From the NCBI GenBank assembly GCA_017535665.1, contig JAFXTS010000006.1:1-50269 (forward strand): a stretch of 50,269 nucleotides of DNA. Direction: 5' to 3'. The position numbers were made by a program, and so were the translations under genes. The notes below the pieces were generated by a model. It saw nothing but the letters and a program-made list of their open reading frames with translations. It did not search any database and was not told where the DNA came from. This DNA is from Bacteroidales bacterium. GTDB lineage: Bacteria > Bacteroidota > Bacteroidia > Bacteroidales > WCHB1-69. Every line of letters begins with the position of its first letter. The first letter of the stretch is position 1. Shown piece by piece: positions 43,245-50,269 of the stretch.

Positions 43245-43259
43245 TTTCAGTTGATAGAG

Positions 43260-43266
43260 TTTTTTT
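43260..43266 (-). other. A7 homopolymer at the start of the DltD-like gene
   Basis: Seven consecutive A on the minus strand follow the ATG at 43269. With seven, the frame from this ATG ends after about 36 codons. With six, it reads MKKLYQLKVLAW straight into the DltD-like protein. It may be a base-calling error, a phase-variable tract or a slippage site. Confidence 0.6.
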
Positions 43267-43268
43267 CA

Positions 43269-44465
43269 TCAGAATAGCAACTTAAACATTGTCAATAAGT
43301 TATCAATAGGATAATTGAAGAATATCCAACCCACTGTCACAAACAGAAACGTGCCGCCGATGCCTGCAATTTTGCGAGGTAAGGTGAGCGGTTTCGCTGT
43401 TTTCTTGTATGTAAATATCTTATACACAGATAGTCCTATGCCATGCCAAAGTCCCCATAACACGAAGTTGACGGTGCTGCCGTGCCAGAGTCCGCAGACG
43501 AGGAAGGTGACGAGGTAGGCGGTTACAGAGACCAGCATGCGCCATCTGGCGATGGGCAGCCGGTTCAGCAGCGTAATCACAGGTTTGAAGACATAGATTT
43601 TTAAGAAAGTGGAGAAGGTGATGTGCCACCGTTTCCAAAACTCCGAAATGTTGGTGGAGAAGTAGGGATTGTTGAAGTTTTCTGGCGTGCGGATGCCCAT
43701 CATGTAGGCCATGCCGATGGCCATGTCGCAGTAGCCGGAGAAATCGATGTAGATATAGAGCGAGTAGAGTAGCGCTGCCGAAATGACAGCTCCCCAAACT
43801 CCCATTTGTGGCATTAGTATCTGATAATCAATGGCGAATGGCTTTATCAGAGGGACGATAAGCAGCGTTTTCAATGCCCCGATGAAGATTCTTCCGATGC
43901 CGGCCAGCAGCATCCGGAGGTTGAAACGCACACGGGTGGTGGTGAGCCAGTAGTGGAAGTTGTTGAGCGTGTCGATGGGGCCGGCCATGAAGGTAGGGAA
44001 GAAGAAGAGGTAGTTGAGGTAGGTTAAGAAGTTGCGACTGCGGAGCGTTCCTCTGTAACTTTCTACTAACCAGTGGATAATGCGGAACAGGATGTACGAT
44101 AGTCCGATCTTTTCCACCGAGAGGAAGTGTTTGCTCAAAAGGTCGGTCCACCAGCGGCCAAGCCACGACTGCACGAGCGGGTAGTTGCGTACCGAAAAAA
44201 GGAGAATGAGCAGGGCGAGCATCACGCCCAAAAGCCATTTCAGCTTCCGTTTGTGGAGTAGAAGCCCTGCGCCATAGGCCAACAATGCCAGCAGCGAGAG
44301 CAGGAACAGCGAACGCCAAGAAACTATATGTAAGAGTATCAGAATGTTGCCGCCAACAAGAAGCACATCGTTAACCCAACTGTTCTTCAAGCACCACTTG
44401 CCCGCCACAAATAGCAGAACGAAGAAGAGGATTTCGAAAAAGAGCGAATAGGAGGCGAACAACAT
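43269..44465 (-). CDS. MBOAT-family O-acyltransferase, DltB-like
   Basis: The 398-residue polytopic membrane protein has about ten helices and the DltB/AlgI-type MBOAT signature. The segment ISEFWKRWHITFSTFLKIYV carries the conserved WH (His281), and FLVCGLWHGSTVNFVLWGLW carries the catalytic His328. YLNYLFFFPTFMAGPID is also typical. MBOAT enzymes move an acyl group from a cytoplasmic thioester across the membrane. Its C-terminus (NLLTMFKLLF) has no tyrosine, so it cannot carry the shuttle motif that other Gram-negative MBOATs have fused, which fits a separate microprotein doing that job. It starts 23 bp after the ileS stop on the same strand and is followed directly by the DltD-like gene, so the three genes form one cassette, possibly read through from ileS. 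Confidence 0.9.
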   Translation of the reverse strand: MLFASYSLFFEILFFVLLFVAGKWCLKNSWVNDVLLVGGNILILLHIVSWRSLFLLSLLALLAYGAGLLLHKRKLKWLLGVMLALLILLFSVRNYPLVQSWLGRWWTDLLSKHFLSVEKIGLSYILFRIIHWLVESYRGTLRSRNFLTYLNYLFFFPTFMAGPIDTLNNFHYWLTTTRVRFNLRMLLAGIGRIFIGALKTLLIVPLIKPFAIDYQILMPQMGVWGAVISAALLYSLYIYIDFSGYCDMAIGMAYMMGIRTPENFNNPYFSTNISEFWKRWHITFSTFLKIYVFKPVITLLNRLPIARWRMLVSVTAYLVTFLVCGLWHGSTVNFVLWGLWHGIGLSVYKIFTYKKTAKPLTLPRKIAGIGGTFLFVTVGWIFFNYPIDNLLTMFKLLF

Positions 44466-44487
44466 GGCGTAGAGGTTGTGTCAGACC

Positions 44488-47400
44488 TTAGTTATCGTTC
44501 TTGCTGATCTTCACCTTAACATTCAGTCCTTCAGTAATTTCAAAAACTTCACCCTCCACATTGGCCTTGATTTCGAGGCTGGTGCAGAGCGTTTCGGTTT
44601 TGATGTAGTCGGCGAAGGTGGTGAAGGCCTTGTCGAGTTGCGGATGGCTTTCCACCTCGATGGTAATGCGGTCGGAAACGTCCATGTTGGAGTCCTTGCG
44701 GTAGTTCTGGATACGGTTGACGAACTCGCGGGCGTAACCTTCGTTGAGCAAATCTTCCGTCAACTCGATGTCGAGGGCCACGGTGAGGGCATCCTGGTTG
44801 GCCACAACCCAGCCCGGAATATCCTCTGCCACAATCTCCACATCCGTCACGTCAATGGTCACCTCCTGCCCGTCGATGTTCAGCACGGCACTGCCGTTCT
44901 TCTCGATGGCGCGGATGTCGTCCTGGCTGAACGCGGTGATAGTGGCGGCCACCTGCTTCATAATCTTGCCGCACTTGGGTCCTAACTTCTTGAAATCAGG
45001 CTTGATACGTTTTACAAAGATACCGGCTTCATCGGAGACGAACTCCACCTCCTTCACGTTGACTTCGTGCAGGATGAGGTCTTTCACCTTCTCAATCTGC
45101 TCCTTCAAGTTGGAGTTCTCCACCACAGGAATCATAATCTTGGCGAGCGGCTGGCGCACGCGGAGGTTCGATTTCTTGCGAAGTGAAAGAATCATCGAGC
45201 AAAGTTTCTGGGCCAACTGCATCCGCTCTTCGAGCGGCTTGTCAATCAGCTCTTCGTGAACTTTCGGATAGTCGGAAAGGTGGATGGAGATGACATCCTC
45301 GCGGTGGGTGATGCTGTTCAGGTCAAGGAAGAGCTTGTCCATGAAGAACGGCGCGATGGGCGAGGCGATCTTGGCGATGGTCTCCAAACAGGTGTAAAGG
45401 GTCTGATAGGCAGACAGTTTGTCCTTGCCTTCGCCTTTCCAGAAACGACGGCGGCAGAGACGCACGTACCAGTTGCTCAGGTACTCGTTGACAAAGTCTT
45501 GGATTTCGCGGCCGGCCTTGGTCGGCTCGAAGTCGGCGTAGCACTCGTCGCAGTGTTTCACCAGCGTGTTGAGTTCGGAGAGAATCCAGCGGTCGATTTC
45601 GGGACGCTCGCTGTTCGGGATGTCCGCCTCTTTGTAGTCGAAACCGTCGATGTTGGCGTACATCGCGAAGAAGTTGTAGGTGTTGTAGAGCGTTCCGAAG
45701 AACTTGCGCTGCACCTCGGCAATGCCTTCGGGATCGAACTTGAGGTTGTCCCACGGCTGGGCGTTGGTAATCATGTACCAGCGGGTGGCGTCGGGACCGT
45801 ATTTCTCGATGGTGGCAAACGGGTCAACGGCGTTGCCGAGACGTTTCGACATCTTGTTGCCGTCTTTATCCAAAACCAAACCGTTGGAAACCACAGTTTT
45901 ATAAGCCACGGAATCGAAAATCATCGTAGCGATGGCGTGGAGGGTGAAGAACCAACCGCGGGTCTGGTCAACGCCTTCTGCGATGAAGTCGGCGGGGAAG
46001 TTCTTCTTGAAAATATCCTGATTTTCAAAGGGATAATGCCACTGGCAGTAGGGCATGGCGCCGGAGTCGAACCACACGTCGATGAGGTCGGTCTCGCGGG
46101 TCATCTTCTGACCGCTCGGGGAGACGAGGAAAATCTCGTCCACGTAGGGACGGTGCAGGTCAATTTTGTCGTAGTTTTCTTTGCTGAAATCACCAGGCAC
46201 GAAGTCCTTGTAGGGATTCTCCTTCATGATGCCGGCGGCGACGGCCTTGTTGATTTCGTTCACCAGCTGCTCCACCGAGCCGATGCAGATCTGCTCTTTC
46301 TTGTCTTCGGTGGTCCAGATAGGCAGCGGGGTTCCCCAGAAGCGGGAACGCGAGAGGTTCCAGTCCACGAGGTTCTCGAGCCAGTTGCCGAAACGGCCGC
46401 TGCCGGTGGCGGCGGGTTTCCAGTAGATGGTCTTGTTGAGTTCAATCATCCGATCCTTCACAGCCGTGCTCTTGATGAACCAAGAATCCAGTGGGTAGTA
46501 CAGAATCGGCTTGTCGGTACGCCAGCAGTGCGGGTAGTTGTGGACGTGCTTCTCAATCTTGAACGCTTTGTGTTCGCCCTTGAGCCACAGACAGATGGTC
46601 ACGTCGAGGTTTTCGGTCTCGGGCGTGGCGGCGGGGTCGTAGTCGTTCTTCACGTAGCGGCCCTCAAACTGGCGGTAGAGGTCTGCATTGACCTGATTTT
46701 TCACGAATTGCGGGTCGAGTTCGCTCATCAGGAAGAACTTGCCGGTCTTATCGACCATCGGCTGCGGGTTGCCGGCCTTGTCGAAGAGCAGCATCGGAGC
46801 GATGCCGGCGTCGGCGGCCACGCGTTTGTCGTCTGCACCGAAGGTGGGGGCGATATGCACGATGCCCGTACCATCCTCGGTGGTGACATAGTCGCCGGGG
46901 ATGACCTCGAAGGCCTTTCCATCGGGGCGCATGAACGGGATGAGTTGTTCGTATTGGATGCCGACGAGTTTTTCACCCTTGATTTCGCCCAAAATCTGGA
47001 ACGGGATGTTTTTGTCGCCGGGTTTGTAGTCCTCGAAAGCGAGGTCTTTGTTCTTCTCGGGGAAGAAGTTGCCCACGAGCGGTTTGCCAAGGATCACCAT
47101 GATGGGGTCGCCGCTGTAGGCGTTGAATGTCTTGACCAGCACGTAGTCGATTTTCGGGCCGACGGCGAGGGCGGTGTTGGACGGAAGGGTCCACGGGGTG
47201 GTGGTCCAGGCGAGAAAGTAGAGGTTGTTGGGCACGCCCTGTTCGCCGATGAACATCTGCACGTCGGTGGAGAGCACTTGGTCGGTGCGCACCTTGAACT
47301 GACCCACGCAGGTGGTGTCCTTCACATCGCGGTAGCAGCCGGGCAGGTTGAGTTCGTGTGAGCTGAGACCGGTGCCGGCGGCGGGGGAGTAGGGCTGGAT

Positions 47401-47934
47401 GGTGTAGCCCTTGTACAACATTCCTTTCTTATAAAGTTCTGAAAGCAAATACCATACAGATTCGATGTATTTGTTGTCGAAGGTGATGTACGGGTTTTCG
47501 AGATCAACCCAGTAACCCATCTTCTTGGTGATGTCGTCCCACATATCTTTGAACTGCATCACGTTCTGGCGGCAGGCCTTGTTGTACTCCTCCACGGTGA
47601 TGGTTTTGCCGATGTCCTCCTTGGTGATGCCGAGTGTCTTTTCCACGCCGAGTTCCACGGGCAGACCGTGGGTGTCCCAGCCGCCCTTGCGGCCTACGTA
47701 TTTGCCTTTCAGAGTCTGGTAGCGGCACACGATGTCCTTGAGGGAGCGGGCCAGCACATGGTGGATGCCGGGCTTGCCGTTGGCGGACGGCGGTCCTTCG
47801 AAGAAGACGAAGGATTCAGCGCCTTCACGTTGTTTCAAACTTTGTGCGAAAACGTCGTGGTCTTCCCAATATTTCTGCATCTCCTTGCCGATGTTCGACA
47901 AGTTAAGTCCGCGATACTCAGTGTATTTGCCCAT
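44488..47934 (-). CDS. ileS: Isoleucyl-tRNA synthetase, long (IleS2-like) type
   Basis: The 1148-residue class I synthetase charges tRNA-Ile and edits valine. Its length and segments such as GPPSANGKPGIHHVLARSLK and YSPAAGTGLSSHELNLPG mark the eukaryote-like long form found in Bacteroidota, a type often tolerant of mupirocin. The KMSKS loop is DGNKMSKRLGNAVDPF. The editing domain (CP1) is present between them. Instead of the classical HIGH signature this enzyme reads GIHH in the aligned positions, which I believe is usual for the phylum. The ATG at 47934 has a -7 box upstream. The MBOAT gene follows after 22 bp with no visible terminator. Confidence 0.97.
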   Translation of the reverse strand: MGKYTEYRGLNLSNIGKEMQKYWEDHDVFAQSLKQREGAESFVFFEGPPSANGKPGIHHVLARSLKDIVCRYQTLKGKYVGRKGGWDTHGLPVELGVEKTLGITKEDIGKTITVEEYNKACRQNVMQFKDMWDDITKKMGYWVDLENPYITFDNKYIESVWYLLSELYKKGMLYKGYTIQPYSPAAGTGLSSHELNLPGCYRDVKDTTCVGQFKVRTDQVLSTDVQMFIGEQGVPNNLYFLAWTTTPWTLPSNTALAVGPKIDYVLVKTFNAYSGDPIMVILGKPLVGNFFPEKNKDLAFEDYKPGDKNIPFQILGEIKGEKLVGIQYEQLIPFMRPDGKAFEVIPGDYVTTEDGTGIVHIAPTFGADDKRVAADAGIAPMLLFDKAGNPQPMVDKTGKFFLMSELDPQFVKNQVNADLYRQFEGRYVKNDYDPAATPETENLDVTICLWLKGEHKAFKIEKHVHNYPHCWRTDKPILYYPLDSWFIKSTAVKDRMIELNKTIYWKPAATGSGRFGNWLENLVDWNLSRSRFWGTPLPIWTTEDKKEQICIGSVEQLVNEINKAVAAGIMKENPYKDFVPGDFSKENYDKIDLHRPYVDEIFLVSPSGQKMTRETDLIDVWFDSGAMPYCQWHYPFENQDIFKKNFPADFIAEGVDQTRGWFFTLHAIATMIFDSVAYKTVVSNGLVLDKDGNKMSKRLGNAVDPFATIEKYGPDATRWYMITNAQPWDNLKFDPEGIAEVQRKFFGTLYNTYNFFAMYANIDGFDYKEADIPNSERPEIDRWILSELNTLVKHCDECYADFEPTKAGREIQDFVNEYLSNWYVRLCRRRFWKGEGKDKLSAYQTLYTCLETIAKIASPIAPFFMDKLFLDLNSITHREDVISIHLSDYPKVHEELIDKPLEERMQLAQKLCSMILSLRKKSNLRVRQPLAKIMIPVVENSNLKEQIEKVKDLILHEVNVKEVEFVSDEAGIFVKRIKPDFKKLGPKCGKIMKQVAATITAFSQDDIRAIEKNGSAVLNIDGQEVTIDVTDVEIVAEDIPGWVVANQDALTVALDIELTEDLLNEGYAREFVNRIQNYRKDSNMDVSDRITIEVESHPQLDKAFTTFADYIKTETLCTSLEIKANVEGEVFEITEGLNVKVKISKNDN

Positions 47935-47960
47935 TTTATAGTATTTAAAAAATCAAGGTG

Positions 47961-47968
47961 CAAATATA
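47961..47968 (-). promoter_or_regulatory. Bacteroidota -7 box for ileS (and maybe the acyltransferase cassette)
   Basis: TATATTTG on the minus strand fits TAnnTTTG, 26 bp before the ileS ATG. No other -7 box was found between ileS and the microprotein, so this may drive all four genes. Confidence 0.6.
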
Positions 47969-48004
47969 CGATATTCTTGGCAATTGTCCAACAGCGGTAT
48001 TATT

Positions 48005-49822
48005 TCAATTTTTTACAAACCGTCCCGTTTCCACGCCGCTGTCGGTGACTGCACGCAGCAGGTAGATGCCATTGGGCAGGGATGAAACATCCATGATTCG
48101 TAGGGGCGAATGATTATTCGCCCCGCCATCCACCGTCATCATCACCCGTCCGGCAAGGTCGTACACCGTGAGGGTGCGGATGGGGCTGGTGGTTTCCACC
48201 GTCAGGGTGTGGGTGGTGGGGTTAGGATGGAGGCGCAGATTGCCGTTGGTCGTTGTAGAGACGTTGCGCGCAACGTCTCTACGGGGTGTGGCATTTGTTA
48301 CCTCCATGGGATGGCTCTGCCCTCGTTCTCCCTCGCATTCGGCGCAAGGTTCGATGCGGGCCACGAAATCGCAGCCGTTTTCTGCCGTGAAGCCTGGCCT
48401 CAACACAACCTCCTTGTGGGCGACGTATTCGGAAGTGGCACCGGATGGAATGGTGCGCAATGAATCAGCGAAATAATATGTTCCCGACCCATTAGGCACA
48501 CTGGTTGGCACACTGAAAAGCCGCGTGGCAGTTGGCGGAACATTCTGGTAGGGATGAGGGGTGGTCTGGAATGGAGTGTAATAGGTCATGTAGTGATACC
48601 ATAGTTCCAAGTCAAAATCACAATGATTTTCGGAAGAAGAAGGATGAATATTAAAAACGGCACGCTCAAGATGATTGTAATTATTGTTGTCAACTATAAT
48701 TGCATCTAATGCGCACCAAGCTCCATCTGACAAATCTCCCCAATTAAAATGGAACAAGTCAGTTCCTTCATTATACCCATCACAAACAAAGGCGTGTCCG
48801 TCCTGCTCATAGCCTCCGATGGCGTATGAAGCTCCTGCGTATATGAGTAGACGACCATTCTGCAAATCTTGAATCAAAAAATTCTTCCATGTGTCTGGTT
48901 GTGTCAAATAATCGGATCTCAATAGCCTGACTGCATCGGAACTATATTGGAAACTGTCCACCAAAGCATTGCGAGCTTTGTACGGCCATGTGAACGATTC
49001 ACAACGATTAGGAACGATGAAATCGTGGCAACAATAATGCATTTGGGCAGCTTCTCCACAATCTGCCATTAGTCGTGCTATCGCATTGCGTTGTCTTTCA
49101 TAGTAAGGATTTAGCATAGTTGTGGGCTGCAAAAATGTAGTCAACGAATCAGGCATGTTGCACCAATCATACTGCGTTTTTCTGCCAGCTCTGAAAACAG
49201 GATAGTTCCAATATTTCATAATTTGTGCCATGGCTGTAGCCACACAACCAGTTGGACACTTGTGCCCCATGTCACCTCCCTGACATGAATTATCAGTCGT
49301 TTCAACATAGTAATTGAATGCCGCTTCCCAAGGTGTATCGTTTGGTCGATTCTGTCCCCAAGCCGTCGTTAAATATGGACCATAAATAGTTCTGTTAGAA
49401 TAATCCCCTGCACAACACTCATCATATAATAATTCCTCCCATTGTGGATGAATGAAGTTTTCACCTCTTCCCATTGCATAAAGAATCTGACCACAATATT
49501 TTTCAATAAAATATTGCATACCTACTGGAAGATTCGGGTTGCCTAGCATGGATGTGTTCCCGTCATTTTTTACTACTGCCAAGATGGGTATCGATTTTTT
49601 ATCTGAAGAAACAATGAATGTCAACCCATTCCCAATACTTATCTCATAAAGAGGTCTTGTGAATGAAGGCTGATTGACAACAGTCACATTAGGACTCAAA
49701 ATGTTAAGGTATTTCTTGGCATAATTTAAGGAAACAGTATAGGCCTCTTCATCAGTCGCTGTAACTTGAGCAGATACAAAACTTGGAAAAAGAACGGCAA
49801 TAAGCAAAAAGAAGTTCCTCAT
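48005..49822 (-). CDS. C10-family (streptopain-like) cysteine peptidase with T9SS type A sorting domain
   Basis: The 605-residue precursor has a signal peptide (MRNFFLLIAVLFPSFVSAQ), a propeptide of the SpeB-inhibitor type (about 20-145), and a C10 catalytic domain. Cys193 is in CPTGCVATAMAQIMKYW, His343 in EQDGHAFVCDGYN, and FHFNWGDLSDGAW follows. A linker leads to a type A T9SS sorting domain (LRLHPNPTTHTLTVE, LPNGIYLLRAV). Relatives include streptopain, interpain and the Bacteroides fragilis Bfp proteases. The gene starts 10 bp after a lipoprotein gene. The 5' two-thirds (about 48600-49822) is visibly more AT-rich than the last third, and two palindromic repeats interrupt the last third without breaking the frame. 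The product is probably a secreted or surface protease. Confidence 0.92.
   Translation of the reverse strand: MRNFFLLIAVLFPSFVSAQVTATDEEAYTVSLNYAKKYLNILSPNVTVVNQPSFTRPLYEISIGNGLTFIVSSDKKSIPILAVVKNDGNTSMLGNPNLPVGMQYFIEKYCGQILYAMGRGENFIHPQWEELLYDECCAGDYSNRTIYGPYLTTAWGQNRPNDTPWEAAFNYYVETTDNSCQGGDMGHKCPTGCVATAMAQIMKYWNYPVFRAGRKTQYDWCNMPDSLTTFLQPTTMLNPYYERQRNAIARLMADCGEAAQMHYCCHDFIVPNRCESFTWPYKARNALVDSFQYSSDAVRLLRSDYLTQPDTWKNFLIQDLQNGRLLIYAGASYAIGGYEQDGHAFVCDGYNEGTDLFHFNWGDLSDGAWCALDAIIVDNNNYNHLERAVFNIHPSSSENHCDFDLELWYHYMTYYTPFQTTPHPYQNVPPTATRLFSVPTSVPNGSGTYYFADSLRTIPSGATSEYVAHKEVVLRPGFTAENGCDFVARIEPCAECEGERGQSHPMEVTNATPRRDVARNVSTTTNGNLRLHPNPTTHTLTVETTSPIRTLTVYDLAGRVMMTVDGGANNHSPLRIMDVSSLPNGIYLLRAVTDSGVETGRFVKN
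48100..48124. repeat. Palindromic repeat GGGGCGAAT/ATTCGCCCC inside the C10 gene
   Basis: A perfect 9-bp inverted repeat (48103-48111 and 48116-48124) with a GATT spacer, preceded by GTA. It lies in frame within the sorting domain and encodes the residues GANNHSP. Palindromes with this core occur as dispersed elements in some bacterial genomes, from memory. Confidence 0.75.
48255..48282. repeat. Palindromic repeat GTAGAGACG-arm family inside the C10 gene
   Basis: A perfect 28-bp palindrome with arms GTAGAGACG / CGTCTCTAC around TTGCGCGCAA. It is in frame in the linker before the sorting domain, where it encodes RRDVARNVST. It shares arms with the intergenic copy at 19729-19756. Confidence 0.85.
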
Positions 49823-49832
49823 AATTCATTTT

Positions 49833-50269
49833 TTATTCAAAGTGATATTCAATAGGAAAAATTTTAGGGAAAATAATGTCGCAAGGACTCATTGCATCGA
49901 TCTTCTTTCTGTATATGTCAAATGCAATAAGACCCGTCATATAGCATTTGCTTGAAACATCAACCGAATCAGGAAGCGCCCAACAGCAGAGCGGGATTTC
50001 CATATCCAACTGATTATCAGATACTATAGGATTGTCAACCAAACTATAGGAGCAATCAATGGCTCGCTTGTTGGTACACATCGTGATGTATCCACAGACT
50101 TTTATCGTATCTTTATGATCCAGCATTTGCAATCTTTCTGCACCCTCTCCACTATATGTTCTGAAATTATACACTACAGCTTCACATGTGTTGTATCCAG
50201 TATCAGAAAGTACGGGCGGGTTTTCATAGAGGGGTTCATAACAATGTTTTTTTGAACATCCCCCTAATA
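49833..50269 (-). CDS. Cysteine-rich lipoprotein upstream of the C10 peptidase (5' end cut by window)
   Basis: The frame ending at 49833 stays open to the window edge, beyond the internal GTG at 50174. Near the edge it reads L-G-G-C-S-K-K (about 50255-50267), a lipobox, so only the signal peptide lies outside the window. The mature part is about 140 residues with many Cys (for example in KVCGYITMCTNKRAIDCSY and IPLCCWALP), AT-rich in base composition, and of no family I recognise. It sits 10 bp before the C10 peptidase start and is surely co-transcribed. C10 peptidases are sometimes paired with a dedicated inhibitor; this protein is a candidate partner, but nothing in its sequence proves that. 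Confidence 0.75.
   Translation of the reverse strand, partial: LGGCSKKHCYEPLYENPPVLSDTGYNTCEAVVYNFRTYSGEGAERLQMLDHKDTIKVCGYITMCTNKRAIDCSYSLVDNPIVSDNQLDMEIPLCCWALPDSVDVSSKCYMTGLIAFDIYRKKIDAMSPCDIIFPKIFPIEYHFE

Noticed and set aside
45256..47361. 701-codon open frame on the + strand
   Set aside because: It lies fully antisense to ileS, whose catalytic motifs are all present; the long frame comes from the codon bias of the real gene.

Overview
This window looks like chromosome from a Bacteroidota member, most likely order Bacteroidales. The reasons are: many genes preceded by the phylum's TAnnTTTG -7 promoter box; a long eukaryote-like IleS; a single-chain GlyRS; and at least six secreted proteins ending in type IX secretion system (T9SS) sorting domains (type A at 23683-26622, 28454-29182 and 48005-49822; type B at 1-2794, 7208-11485 and 36739-39354). 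Gut Bacteroides species usually lack T9SS, so an uncultured gut or rumen Bacteroidales lineage is a plausible guess. I see no rRNA, tRNA, CRISPR array, prophage or insertion sequence.

Layout. 1-11.5 kb: a truncated adhesin-like T9SS cargo, pyrG, a DUF1846 gene, an ECF sigma factor with a tiny downstream ORF, and a giant T9SS cargo with CUB, HYR, SprB-like and CDS-repeat modules. 11.6-19.7 kb: a seven-gene + strand operon for a surface polysaccharide (opine-dehydrogenase-like enzyme, Wzx flippase, two ATP-grasp enzymes, Wzy-like polymerase, GT4 and GT2 glycosyltransferases). 19.7-29.2 kb: glyS, mtgA, a secreted C1B peptidase, an M6 metallopeptidase, fadD and a small T9SS cargo. 29.3-36.7 kb: META lipoprotein-nadC-DUF748, then yebC-pRiA4 ORF3-like-miaA-maf housekeeping clusters and a small lipoprotein. 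36.7-42.0 kb: an IgGFc-binding-domain T9SS cargo, a small beta-barrel and mutL. 42.0-48.0 kb: ileS followed by an MBOAT acyltransferase, a DltD-like transferase and an unannotated 38-residue membrane microprotein. 48.0-50.3 kb: an AT-rich C10 cysteine peptidase whose GC-richer tail contains two dispersed palindromes, plus a truncated lipoprotein.

The most interesting system is the acyl-transfer cassette at 42074-44465. The microprotein has one membrane helix and ends in CLYTTF. This resembles the C-terminal tyrosine 'acyl shuttle' hexapeptide described for DltX in Gram-positive D-alanylation. Here it sits beside DltB-like and DltD-like partners in a Gram-negative, with no dltA or dltC. A second theme is the polysaccharide locus, whose opine-dehydrogenase and ATP-grasp genes suggest an amino-acid- or opine-decorated glycan. 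A third is the exchange of small beta-sandwich modules, sorting domains and palindromic repeats among the secreted proteins.
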